A program made the translations under genes and the position numbers. Below are positions 32,278-40,810 of a stretch of 64,000 bases of DNA, one piece after another (the stretch's first letter is position 1; the number at the start of each line of letters is the position of its first letter). Source of the stretch: Longimicrobium terrae (GTDB taxonomy: Bacteria; Gemmatimonadota; Gemmatimonadetes; Longimicrobiales; Longimicrobiaceae); the NCBI RefSeq assembly GCF_014202995.1, contig NZ_JACHIA010000001.1, positions 372,001-436,000 on the forward strand, given 5' to 3'. The notes under the pieces were generated by a model, which was given only the letters and a program-made list of their open reading frames with translations, did not search any database and had not been told where the DNA came from.

Positions 32278-34989
32278 TCAGGAGCGGGGGCGCTTGCGTT
32301 TGGCGCCACCCTTGGGCGGGCCGGGCTTGTGCTTCTTGTTGCGCCCCTGTCCCCTGCCCCGCTGCGGCTCCTCCGATCCGCCTGCCCCGCGCGGACCGCC
32401 GCTGCCGCGCTGGCCGCCGCGGCGCGGGCCTCCGCCGCCCCCACGGCCGCCGCCCTCCGCCGGACGCTCCGCGCGCTCCGCCGCGAACGCTTCCTCCACC
32501 AGCCGCCGCGCCTCGGCGAGCGACGACGCGCGGATGGAATCGCGCTTGCCGCGCGTGACCGTAAAGTGCAGCGGACGATCCAGTTCCGGCAGGTGCGCCT
32601 CATCCAGATGGTTGAGGAACTTGGCCGGAATCTGCACCCGCACCACGGCCTCGTCACCCTCGAACGCGTAGTTGAGCGGATACTCGCGCCCATCCAGCTC
32701 AATGCTCCCCGGAAGCGCCATCCACCGCGCGCGCTCCGCCGCGGGAACGAGCTCGTCCGCGTTGATCCGCAGCGGCGTTTCCAGGAATTCCGAGTAACTG
32801 TTCACGCCAGCCAGGCGCGACGACAGGTAGTCCGTCAGCGCCTGCTCGTTCATCCCCGGTGTGCGGCCGGCGGAACGGCGGTAGACGTCGCGCAGCTCGT
32901 GAATGGCTTCGCGGCTGGCGGCCAGGTCGCGGTGGTACGCCTGCCCCGTGACCATCGCCTGCGCCAGCACCTTGCGGCACTCGTCCTCCTGCCCGCGCGG
33001 AAAGCGGTCGATGGCCTCGTCCTGGTTCTCCAGCACGAAGCCGTGGAACGCCCTTTCCCGCCGCAGACGCAACGGCGCGCGCCGGTGCGCGTTGTCGTAC
33101 ACCACCTGCGCGTCGCCTGGCGCGGCGAACTCCCAGATCAGGTCGTGCGGCAGCTGCGTGCCGCTGATGGAGCCGCGCGCGCGCCCCATCTTGTCGGCGA
33201 AGTAGACGATTTCGCCCGCGACGGCGCCGTACGCTCCCGCCACGCTCGTCTTGCTGACGGAAACCTCCTCGCCCCACGCCGTCTCCTCGTCGATCACCAG
33301 GCTGAACGGCATCAGCCGCGCGACCAGCGACTGCCAGTCACGGATCAGGCTGGCGTTCAGCTTGGGCATCTTGCGGGGCAGTTCCAGATCCATCCCGCGG
33401 TAGATGGAAGCGATGGCGAGCGCCGCGTCTTCGATCGATCGCATCATCACGCCGCGCTCCTCGGCCCACTGCTCCAGCGCCTGCGGATCAAAGATGTGGC
33501 GCGGCAGGCCGTAGACGGTGCCCAGCGTGCCGGTCTGCTCCAGCGCGTCGCGATAGATGGCGTACGCCGTCAGGTGGTCGCTGCCGGGGACGACGTACTG
33601 GCCGATGTCGTTGTCCTGCTGGCGCAGCATGCGGTGCAGCGACTCGATGGACGCGCACGTGGCCACGACGGGCACCAGGTGCTCGTCCGCCTGCACCAGC
33701 AGCTCGCCGTACGCGCGGTCGACGGGGAGCACTTCCACTTCCCGCCCGTAGCGCGTCAGCCGTCCCTCGGCGATGATGCCGCGCGTGGTCAGCAGTTCCA
33801 GCGAGCGCGCGTAGGCGATGCGGTCCAGCGGCACCGGAAGATCCAGATCGTCCGCGCGGACGCCCATGTCGGCGCAGGTCATGGCGACGCGCTCGGGGTC
33901 GCCGGCGAGTTGAAAGTGCGGCTCCGTCGGCCGGAGCGCGAAGAAGTCGATGTTGCGCTCCGACAGGATCCACACTTCGCCGTTGGGCACGCGGCCGTGC
34001 ACGCGCCCCGCCATCTGCAGGATCTCGTTGGCGCCCAGGGGCATGCGCGTCAGCACGCTCTTGCCCTTCTTCACCAGTGTCGTGAACTGCGCGTCCTCGA
34101 TGACGACGGTGTCCAGCCCGCGCAGGTTGAGCGCGGACTGCCCCGCGGCCGTCATCCCCAGCACGAACGGATGCGGCGCGCCCTCATCTTCCAGGAACGG
34201 GCGCAGCTTGGCGACGGGCTCGCCGCCGTGGTAGAACTCGGTGAGCACTTCGCGCCAGCGGTCAGACACTTCCTTGGCGATGCGCTCGGTTCCCGCCCGC
34301 GTGGGGACGAAGACGGCGACGCCGCGCTTGTTCTTGACCACGTGCCGCATGAAGCGGTCGCCCAGGAAGCTGACGGGGTCGCTGGTGTTGCTGATCCGCA
34401 CGTCCGCCGCCATCGCGGGGTCAAACGCGCTGGACTCGATGACCGCGGCCGAGTTCAGGTAGTTGCTGTAGAACGTGGGATCGACCGTGGCCGAGAGCCA
34501 GATGAAGCGGCACCCGGCGCGCTTGGCCAGCGCCAGACACAGCTCCAGTTCCGCACTGGTCTGGTGGATTTCGTCGACGATGACGACGTCGTTGCTGTCG
34601 ATGAGCGAGTCCTGCAGCCACCGCCGCGCGATGCCGGTGGTGACGATGACGACGTTCCAGCTGGGCGTCTCGGGCGTGGCCTCGCGCTCACGGTTCACGA
34701 CACCGACGCGCAGTTCCTGCGTGCCCAGGATTTCCTGCGCGATGGGGCGGATGGCGAGCGTTTTTCCCGTCCCGGTGCCGGCCATGATGCCGAATCCGCG
34801 TCCGGAACGCGCCAGTTGACGGATTTCTTCGCCGTGCTCGCGCTGCATGATGGTGTCGACCCCGGTAAGCTGCACGCCGAGTTCGATGGTTTCGCACGCC
34901 GCGCGCGTGGGCGCGATGACGACGATGCGGCCTTCGTCCGGCCGCCCGGGATAACGCTCGCTGGGAGGGGTGCTGGCGACCTCGACCAT
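32278..34989 (-). CDS. DEAH-box RNA helicase with RGG-like tail
   Basis: 903 residues from ATG 34989 (GGAG 5 bases upstream); an earlier TTG at 35025 is less likely and overlaps a repeat. Motif I G-T-G-T-G-K-T at 71-77, motif II D-E-I-H at 139-142, motif III S-A-T at 166-168, and a Q-M-A-G-R-V-H-G-R motif VI. The order fits HrpA/HrpB-like DEAH helicases, but the second half does not show a clear HA2/OB region. The last 60 residues are Gly/Arg/Lys-rich (G-G-G-R-G-G-G-G-G-P-R-R-G-G), a likely RNA-binding tail. Probably unwinds RNA; a DNA role is not excluded. Confidence 0.85.
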   Translation of the reverse strand: MVEVASTPPSERYPGRPDEGRIVVIAPTRAACETIELGVQLTGVDTIMQREHGEEIRQLARSGRGFGIMAGTGTGKTLAIRPIAQEILGTQELRVGVVNREREATPETPSWNVVIVTTGIARRWLQDSLIDSNDVVIVDEIHQTSAELELCLALAKRAGCRFIWLSATVDPTFYSNYLNSAAVIESSAFDPAMAADVRISNTSDPVSFLGDRFMRHVVKNKRGVAVFVPTRAGTERIAKEVSDRWREVLTEFYHGGEPVAKLRPFLEDEGAPHPFVLGMTAAGQSALNLRGLDTVVIEDAQFTTLVKKGKSVLTRMPLGANEILQMAGRVHGRVPNGEVWILSERNIDFFALRPTEPHFQLAGDPERVAMTCADMGVRADDLDLPVPLDRIAYARSLELLTTRGIIAEGRLTRYGREVEVLPVDRAYGELLVQADEHLVPVVATCASIESLHRMLRQQDNDIGQYVVPGSDHLTAYAIYRDALEQTGTLGTVYGLPRHIFDPQALEQWAEERGVMMRSIEDAALAIASIYRGMDLELPRKMPKLNASLIRDWQSLVARLMPFSLVIDEETAWGEEVSVSKTSVAGAYGAVAGEIVYFADKMGRARGSISGTQLPHDLIWEFAAPGDAQVVYDNAHRRAPLRLRRERAFHGFVLENQDEAIDRFPRGQEDECRKVLAQAMVTGQAYHRDLAASREAIHELRDVYRRSAGRTPGMNEQALTDYLSSRLAGVNSYSEFLETPLRINADELVPAAERARWMALPGSIELDGREYPLNYAFEGDEAVVRVQIPAKFLNHLDEAHLPELDRPLHFTVTRGKRDSIRASSLAEARRLVEEAFAAERAERPAEGGGRGGGGGPRRGGQRGSGGPRGAGGSEEPQRGRGQGRNKKHKPGPPKGGAKRKRPRS

Positions 34990-35017
34990 GCGGCTCCGTT
35001 TCAGATTCGGTGTAGAC

Positions 35018-35078
35018 GTGTGCAACCCGGATTCAACGCAGCAAAACGCCCGCCGCGCAACCTACGCGGCGGGCGAAA
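35018..35078. repeat. Direct repeat with hairpin, left border of the 35-37 kb cassette
   Basis: GTGTGCAACCCGGATTCAA, then CGCAGCAAAACGCCCGCCGCG, CAACCTA and CGCGGCGGGCGAAAG. It matches 37096-37155 over about 60 bases, including sequence outside the hairpin (stem CGCCCGCCGCG/CGCGGCGGGCG). Confidence 0.85.
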
Positions 35079-35209
35079 GAGCAGAAAGCAAGCCAAGCTG
35101 CCCGGGAGGAAAGGTGGAGGACAAAGATCAGTATTGCCGCTTTGGTCAGGCGACTGTAGACTGCTCGATGTGATCATAGTCTGCCATCACTCCACGGAGA
35201 AGTCAATCT

Positions 35210-35908
35210 ATGTCCGTTCTGGTGCATTCACAGATTGAAGATCTAGTGAAGAAAGTTCGATTGATTGAGCCTTACGACCCTGCGGGCCAGCAAGGAGCTT
35301 CGTATGACATGCGTTTGGGTAGTCAGTACGCGAAAGCAGGTACGATAGCGTCGTTGAACAGTATCCACCCCACTCTCAACATTGACCCCGGTGAGTTCGC
35401 CCTTGTTTCCACGCACGAGATGCTGAGGATGCCGAATGATATGGTCGGGCATAACGGGATCATGTCGACATGGGCCAAGAAGGGTCTGACCTCGCTGTTT
35501 AGCCCTCAGATCGACCCAGGTTTTCACGGTATTCTGATCGTGCCTGTTTTCAACGCTGGTGATGTCCGTATCTGCTTGACCTATTTGGATCAGATCTTTA
35601 CCGTAGAGTTCAGCACTACCGACATACCAGCTGCTTATGGATGGACTGAAAAACATCAAAAAACTCAAAAAAAAATTGATAATCAAATTCCGATTCCCAC
35701 CACTTCGAGAACGCACATCTCCGAAGAGCTCCACACCGAAATCCGGCGTGTTTCCGAAGCGCTACAAAGCATCCAGCAGGAACACCGAGACTTCAAAAAT
35801 GAGTTGAGATCCTACAAGGAACAGTTTACGACGGCAGTAAGTGTCATAAGTATACTCATGACCATTGCGGGAATCATTGTAGCTGTTGTGGTTGCGAGTA
35901 AAGGTTAG
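35210..35908 (+). CDS. Membrane-tethered dCTP-deaminase-like protein, probably inactive
   Basis: 232 residues. The N-terminal 140 residues follow the Dcd/dUTPase trimer fold: G-A-S-Y-D-M-R-L-G-S at 29-38, P-G-E-F-A-L-V-S-T-H-E at 60-70, S-T-W-A-K-K-G-L near 86-93, and I-D-P-G-F-H-G at 101-107. In active dCTP deaminase the loop reads R-S-S-x-x-R and a Glu follows D-P-G-x-x-G at +5; here these are M-S-T-W-A-K and Pro112, so deamination is unlikely. Residues 172-207 are a probable coiled coil and 209-229 one membrane helix. I infer a nucleotide-sensing or scaffold protein on the membrane. Paired with the downstream kinase, 48-base gap. Confidence 0.8.
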   Translation: MSVLVHSQIEDLVKKVRLIEPYDPAGQQGASYDMRLGSQYAKAGTIASLNSIHPTLNIDPGEFALVSTHEMLRMPNDMVGHNGIMSTWAKKGLTSLFSPQIDPGFHGILIVPVFNAGDVRICLTYLDQIFTVEFSTTDIPAAYGWTEKHQKTQKKIDNQIPIPTTSRTHISEELHTEIRRVSEALQSIQQEHRDFKNELRSYKEQFTTAVSVISILMTIAGIIVAVVVASKG

Positions 35909-35956
35909 AAGATCGAAACTGCTGATCACACGCCACTATCTCCGACAGGCTATGAG

Positions 35957-36904
35957 ATGTCAAAGCACTTATCAATTGCAGTAATCGGCGAAATCAACTT
36001 GGACGTAATCTCGCGACTGGAAACCGTCTCTTTACGAGAGCTAACCGAAAATCTGCTTGTCCACGCACCCGTGCAAACGCGCCTTGGTGGAGTAGGAGGT
36101 TCCTTCGCATTGGCTGCGGTTCAACGCTTCACCGACGTAAATCTCTTATCCGCAGTTGGCTGTGATATAGTAGGGGACGTAATCACGGACTTGTTGAAGG
36201 GCACATCCATCCGCACAGTCGTTCGTCGCGATCCAACAATCCCGTCTCGAACGGTGATGATCCTGCATGACAGAGCAGATGGTGTAACATCAGGAACCAG
36301 GTTGATTGTGACGAGTGCTAAGTCGCCCAGCGACAATCTTGATCCCTCTGACCTTGAGCTATTTCACTCAAACTTGTCTACGTGCCAAGCTTTGTTCGTC
36401 CCCGGGTACCAATTGTTGTGTGAACCTACGCGGTCTACATGCCTTAGTGCAATGCAGTTCTGCAGGCAAAGGGGATGCGAGGTAGCAGTAGATCTTGTTC
36501 CCCATGACCTGTACGACAGGCTTTCTCTTTCCGAGCTGCAGCAGCTCACCAATGATTCCACGATTATCATCTCCGAAGTACAAACTTTGAACGGGTTCAC
36601 AACAGGTCACCAATCCGGAATTCTTAATTTAAAAGACGCACTTGCGTCCTCATCCAATATAAGGCACCTGCTTCCGAATCGCTGGTTACTGTTGAAATTC
36701 GGTATAGGCAACATGGATCAATTTCTCGTGGTCTCTCCCGCGGGAAAAGCCTGCTCCGGCTACACCGGTTTCCGGGATTTGAGCGACACTACCGGATTTG
36801 GTGATCGGGTGACCGCTAAAGAACTGTATCTGATTCTCACATCCGGAATAGAGGGATGGGCTGAACCCAAGATCGATCTGAATCGGGAACACAACATCCC
36901 GTAG
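35957..36904 (+). CDS. PfkB/ribokinase-family kinase
   Basis: 315 residues. Opens I-A-V-I-G-E-I-N-L-D, the PfkB N-terminal strand; L-G-G-V-G-G-S-F-A-L-A-A-V-Q-R-F corresponds to the G-G-x-x-x-N-x-A substrate region (Asn replaced); D-T-T-G-F-G-D at 277-283 matches D-T-T-G-A-G-D with catalytic Asp283. Expected to phosphorylate a sugar or nucleoside; the substituted Asn and the context suggest a nucleoside-type or specialised substrate. AT-richer than the flanking genes. Its end lies about 190 bases before the right border repeat. Confidence 0.82.
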   Translation: MSKHLSIAVIGEINLDVISRLETVSLRELTENLLVHAPVQTRLGGVGGSFALAAVQRFTDVNLLSAVGCDIVGDVITDLLKGTSIRTVVRRDPTIPSRTVMILHDRADGVTSGTRLIVTSAKSPSDNLDPSDLELFHSNLSTCQALFVPGYQLLCEPTRSTCLSAMQFCRQRGCEVAVDLVPHDLYDRLSLSELQQLTNDSTIIISEVQTLNGFTTGHQSGILNLKDALASSSNIRHLLPNRWLLLKFGIGNMDQFLVVSPAGKACSGYTGFRDLSDTTGFGDRVTAKELYLILTSGIEGWAEPKIDLNREHNIP

Positions 36905-37282
36905 TAGATCCAGTGGGTAAGAGATGATCATTCGTCATGTTCTCTCTTGCGAAGCCAACTCACACGGCAAACTTCTCACGACTGCGGGCTTTGCACACCG
37001 CGCGTGCCAAGGCGCTGAGGGTCCTGACGCGACCTTTCGTCCGGCCAGACGGGATAATGCCTCGGCCATGCAGTGCCGGTCAGATTGGTGAAGGGCGTGC
37101 AATCCGGATATAAGGCAGCAAAGCGCCCGCCGCGTCAATTCCGCGGCGGGCGTAAGCCCAGGTAGAGTCAAGAAAAGCGACAGAGAGACTCTGGCTCGGA
37201 TTCAGCCATGTGGACGTTCTCGCCAGAAGAAACTTGGCGTAGACATCTTGGCCCTACCTGCAATTCTGCGAGTCTCACCGAC
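36905..37282. other. Gap with cassette border repeat, no gene
   Basis: 378 bases between the convergent PfkB and XRE genes. It holds the right copy of the 60-base border repeat (37096-37155) and otherwise nothing recognisable. A short leftward frame (36935-37171) lacks family similarity. Confidence 0.5.
37096..37155. repeat. Direct repeat with hairpin, right border of the 35-37 kb cassette
   Basis: GCGTGCAATCCGGATATAAG, GCAGCAAAGCGCCCGCCGCG, TCAATT and CCGCGGCGGGCGTAAG. Same order of blocks as 35018-35078. In this position it can also serve as terminator for the leftward XRE gene. Confidence 0.85.
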
Positions 37283-39217
37283 CTATTCTACGAAGTATTG
37301 TGTCCAAAATGCATTGTTCAGCAACTTGTTCTTAGATATTACGCGGAGAGTGCTTCTAGTTATCCGCTCCACGAGCATATAGTTCTGATCGTCAATGAGG
37401 ACATCAGTCTCAATTGTGTTCGTGATCAGATTCTGCATGACCCTCGCGCACATCTCTGGCGAGCGAACAACCAGAATACCGTTCAGTACGCCGGTGCTCA
37501 GGATCACCTGCAACGCAAGCGGGTGAATCTCGCGGAACGTGCGAGCACGCCTCTCAAAAAACAAAGCGATGCGGATCAGGATTTCCATCAAACCGTGCAA
37601 AACTTCATCGGACGGGATAGAGGGAGCTTCACCTCTCGTAAGTCGATCAAGGTAGCGTCGTGCATCCTCGCGGAACACATCGGGGAGTTCGTTCAACTCT
37701 CCGTACAGGTCGAAATCAGCCCAATGTGCCTCAATGATACGCACCAAATCGGTTTGGGCAACTCGTTTGAGAGATGCTCTGAGAAGCTCGGTAACCTGAG
37801 CATACCGATCAGATCCCTCCTCTTCATCAACCCCGAGCTCATTCCTCTTAGCCGCAAGAGCTCGCTCATCGAGAAGCATCAGGCTTGCCGAATCGACCCC
37901 AGCACTGCTGTCGAAAAGTCGTGGTACATACACGATCACGGGCTTACCTTGCCCCAAAGCCACGGAAGCTTCACTGTCCTTCCCGAATGTGTCTCCTTTC
38001 TGGGCCATATAGACCGTAAGGCGTGCACGTCGTAGCATGAGCGCCTCTACCAGTCCTTTCGCGACGCGATCAGCGATCGAGGACTGCGTCGGATTGAAGT
38101 ACCGCAGGTTTAGGTGCGCCACCTCCGGAGCTGCAAACAATCGTTGTACAAACGAATTGACAGAAACGAAATCCGCACGCTCGCGCATGGATGTTGCGAT
38201 GTAAACATCCATGTACGGTTCAGTCAGATATGTGACTAAATTGCGTAAGCCAATTTCATTCGTTGCACCAATCCGAGCTAGATCAGCGTCTTCTGGCGCG
38301 ATACGACGTGCTTCTTGCTCAAGAACGTCCGCGTCAGTGACGCCAAACAGACCGGGCTCTAAATCGATCGTAGAATCGAATTTGCGAAGCAGGGTCTGAG
38401 TGCGGGCTATTCGCTTAGCCGGAATCTTCGAAAACCAAGAACTCGGCTCGGCGCGCATTCCAGCAGCTATCTCGATCAGTTTGTCCGAAAGTTCCTGTCG
38501 TTCACGGCTTTCCCGCTGCACTCTTTCGACGGAAATATACCCCAAGTCCCCGAGACGTTCGACAGGGATTTCTTGGATGGACTGGAAGCGAGTGCGACGG
38601 GTAAACTCCGCTTCATCTATCGGGTTCAAAACAGCTAGTTCATAATCAATGTCGGTTGTGTATGCTAACCGTTTGAAAGCCTGTCGAAAGCTACCGTAAA
38701 TCCGTAAGGCGATCTTCTGAAACTCCACTACTTTCGTTCGGAAGGTGTCCACACTGGCGAAGGCATGCCGACCCAAGAAGCGCTCGTAGAACTGAGCAGT
38801 CGTTGACTTCTCGCCGTAGAAGGTCAATACCGCATTGAAGTGGTCATGAGCCTGATCAACAGACATGCCTGTATGCAATAGCTCGGCGATGGCTTCAACC
38901 GCCAATTCTTGTGATATGTCGTCCAATGACTCAAGCGAGACAGACTTACCCAGTAACTCGCTAAGTATGTCCTGAAACTCCATCGCTTCGAGATACCCGG
39001 GACGTGCCGCGATCGCCCATAGTCGTCGCGGCATGCCCAGCTTTCGCGCGATCTGCTCGACGCGGTCAGGGGGTGGTAGTTCGGTGCCTAGTTCTAAATG
39101 CGACAGGACCGTACGGCTGATACCTGGGAGTTGGATTGCAAGCTGCTCCTGCGACCAGCCCTTCGCTGCACGATACTCAGCGACTGCAGATCCTACCTTC
39201 TTGATCGGTGCCGTCAT
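37283..39217 (-). CDS. XRE-HTH protein with nucleoside-deoxyribosyltransferase-like domain
   Basis: 644 residues. Residues about 8-60 are a Cro/C1-type helix-turn-helix (W-S-Q-E-Q-L-A-I-Q-L-P-G-I-S-R-T-V-L-S-H-L-E-L-G). A long helical middle (about 75-320) has no recognised family. At 335-435, M-D-V-Y-I-A-T-S-M-R, V-A-K-G-L-V-E-A-L-M-L-R-R-A-R-L and D-S-E-A-S-V-A-L-G-Q-G-K-P-V-I-V-Y follow the nucleoside 2-deoxyribosyltransferase/TIR-like Rossmannoid plan, with candidate catalytic Glu416. The last 200 residues are helical and unrecognised. Possibly a sensor/effector that cleaves or binds a nucleotide; inferred. Confidence 0.78.
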   Translation of the reverse strand: MTAPIKKVGSAVAEYRAAKGWSQEQLAIQLPGISRTVLSHLELGTELPPPDRVEQIARKLGMPRRLWAIAARPGYLEAMEFQDILSELLGKSVSLESLDDISQELAVEAIAELLHTGMSVDQAHDHFNAVLTFYGEKSTTAQFYERFLGRHAFASVDTFRTKVVEFQKIALRIYGSFRQAFKRLAYTTDIDYELAVLNPIDEAEFTRRTRFQSIQEIPVERLGDLGYISVERVQRESRERQELSDKLIEIAAGMRAEPSSWFSKIPAKRIARTQTLLRKFDSTIDLEPGLFGVTDADVLEQEARRIAPEDADLARIGATNEIGLRNLVTYLTEPYMDVYIATSMRERADFVSVNSFVQRLFAAPEVAHLNLRYFNPTQSSIADRVAKGLVEALMLRRARLTVYMAQKGDTFGKDSEASVALGQGKPVIVYVPRLFDSSAGVDSASLMLLDERALAAKRNELGVDEEEGSDRYAQVTELLRASLKRVAQTDLVRIIEAHWADFDLYGELNELPDVFREDARRYLDRLTRGEAPSIPSDEVLHGLMEILIRIALFFERRARTFREIHPLALQVILSTGVLNGILVVRSPEMCARVMQNLITNTIETDVLIDDQNYMLVERITRSTLRVISKNKLLNNAFWTQYFVE

Positions 39218-39411
39218 CGACGAAACAATGCGCGCGAGGGGGAAGGTTCGTAAGCCGAAGAGTATTTAGCGCAAGTAGATCTGATTTGCAACCCACAAAC
39301 TCCGGCAGCAAAGAGATGATGCGCCCTCCCACTTACGTCATCCAAAGACATCAATCAACCGTTGCACGCATGTGAGTCTTCATCTCCGCCCATCAAACTC
39401 ATCTCCGTCCA

Positions 39412-40806
39412 TCAAACTTCGTTGGCTCTACCAGGACCAAATGCCTCAGCAACCTTATCGGGAGTGATGAACCGCCCCATCGGTTCGTAAGAGCCTCGTC
39501 CGGAGGGGACTTCGTGAGCGATTCGACCAATGGTGGAAGCCAAAATCGGCGGACAAGCACAGACTCGACGCCCACACTGAGTACAAGCATCTGGGTACGA
39601 TTTTGCGAAGTTCTCGATGATCGTGTTCCCACGCAGCTTCAGCCTACGGCCGGCTTTCTCATCGATGATGTTCTGCACCTTCATAAGCCACGCGAATACG
39701 TCAGCTGCCTCGCTCAGAAAATATCCAGGTTCCGACGGGAACACCCGGACTGCCTCGGCTAGTTCAGCTAGCTCCTCGAAAAGTCGCGCAAATGTGGGCG
39801 GGTAGGTCTCACCTTGGCTGACCGGGTAAATGTCATTGAACATCCTCTGCCATGCGCCAAGTGTAGAGGGACGCGCCTTCTGGCGTCCGAGTTCAGCCAG
39901 CGCGTCCCAAGGTGGGCCAAGATTAGCAGCTTTCTTGCCCGCGCACTCCTCCTGCACGTGGATTTCCCGCTGGCAGTATGGGCATGCTGCAGGAAACTTG
40001 TCCCAGAGCATTGCTTCGACACTACGCACCCCAACTTTTCCGCATAGGGCCAGCCACCAAGCCAGCGCTTTCTGAACTTGCGCTTCGCGATCTATTCCGG
40101 GTTTGATTTTATCGCTAGCGAGCAGGCTCAACCCACCTACAACCTCAATGAGGTGTAGGCAAACGTCCGATGGGCTTCGGTCGAAATTTCTGTAGAAGAA
40201 GGTGGTGTTCAGCGACGTGTACCACTGGTCCAAGGATCTGGTTCGGGCAGTCTCAAGGAACTCCGCAGTCGCTATGGGCGGAGCAGTCCCCGCCTGCTGG
40301 AACCTGAAGAACGTGCGGTTCAGTTCCTCAAGTTCTGCGGTAAGTTGTGGAGGAAAGAATTCAACTGCTACGCCCGCCTGGCGCAATTTCAGCACTCCTC
40401 GGCCCCGAATCTCTGGATTTGGATCCAACGTTCCAATCACCACCCGCGTAACTCGCCGCTCAATTAGCCGCTCTACGCAGGGCACTTTACCTGCGCCGCG
40501 TTTTGTGCAGGGTTCCAATGTCGCAAAGACACTAGCCCCAGAAAGAGTGGAATCTTTTAGCTTACGCTCAAGCAAGGTGTATTCGGCATGATCACCCGCA
40601 GTTACTTCCCCCCGATGAGCAGAGCCAAGTAGTTCCGAACCGCGCGCTGCTACCGCACCCACATACAACTCGACACGACCGACCTCCTGTTGTGATTTCC
40701 GGGCCTCAGCGACGGCAAGAGCCGCAAAATCCACGTCGGTCAGTGGAGGCGATAAATCGCTCACAGTCTCTCCTAACGCAGTGGGTATAGATTCGTAAAT
40801 GGACAT
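39412..40806 (-). CDS. Cytidine-deaminase/MazG-like/zinc-ribbon fusion
   Basis: 464 residues from ATG 40806 (an upstream start at 40839 overlaps the preceding gene). N-terminal zinc deaminase: H-A-E at 73-75, and P-C at 99-100 with P-C at 109-110, most like dCMP deaminase/RibD (R-V-V-I-G-T-L-D-P-N-P follows). A possible metal site C275-x-x-C278 lies mid-protein. Residues 340-385 are MazG-like: E-E-L-A-E at 344-348 and E-A-A-D at 366-369, the two acidic motifs of all-alpha NTP pyrophosphohydrolases. C-terminal Cys408, 411, 416 and 418 suggest a second zinc site. Predicted to deaminate and hydrolyse a (deoxy)nucleotide. Confidence 0.82.
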   Translation of the reverse strand: MSIYESIPTALGETVSDLSPPLTDVDFAALAVAEARKSQQEVGRVELYVGAVAARGSELLGSAHRGEVTAGDHAEYTLLERKLKDSTLSGASVFATLEPCTKRGAGKVPCVERLIERRVTRVVIGTLDPNPEIRGRGVLKLRQAGVAVEFFPPQLTAELEELNRTFFRFQQAGTAPPIATAEFLETARTRSLDQWYTSLNTTFFYRNFDRSPSDVCLHLIEVVGGLSLLASDKIKPGIDREAQVQKALAWWLALCGKVGVRSVEAMLWDKFPAACPYCQREIHVQEECAGKKAANLGPPWDALAELGRQKARPSTLGAWQRMFNDIYPVSQGETYPPTFARLFEELAELAEAVRVFPSEPGYFLSEAADVFAWLMKVQNIIDEKAGRRLKLRGNTIIENFAKSYPDACTQCGRRVCACPPILASTIGRIAHEVPSGRGSYEPMGRFITPDKVAEAFGPGRANEV

Positions 40807-40810
40807 CAAC

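Noticed and set aside
32329-35238. Long rightward open frame opposite the helicase (about 970 codons)
   Set aside because: It is the GC-rich antisense of a gene with full DEAH motifs; its translation is His/Arg/Gln-rich with no domain.
37208-38035. 275-codon rightward frame
   Set aside because: Antisense of the XRE/deoxyribosyltransferase-like gene; no motif of its own.
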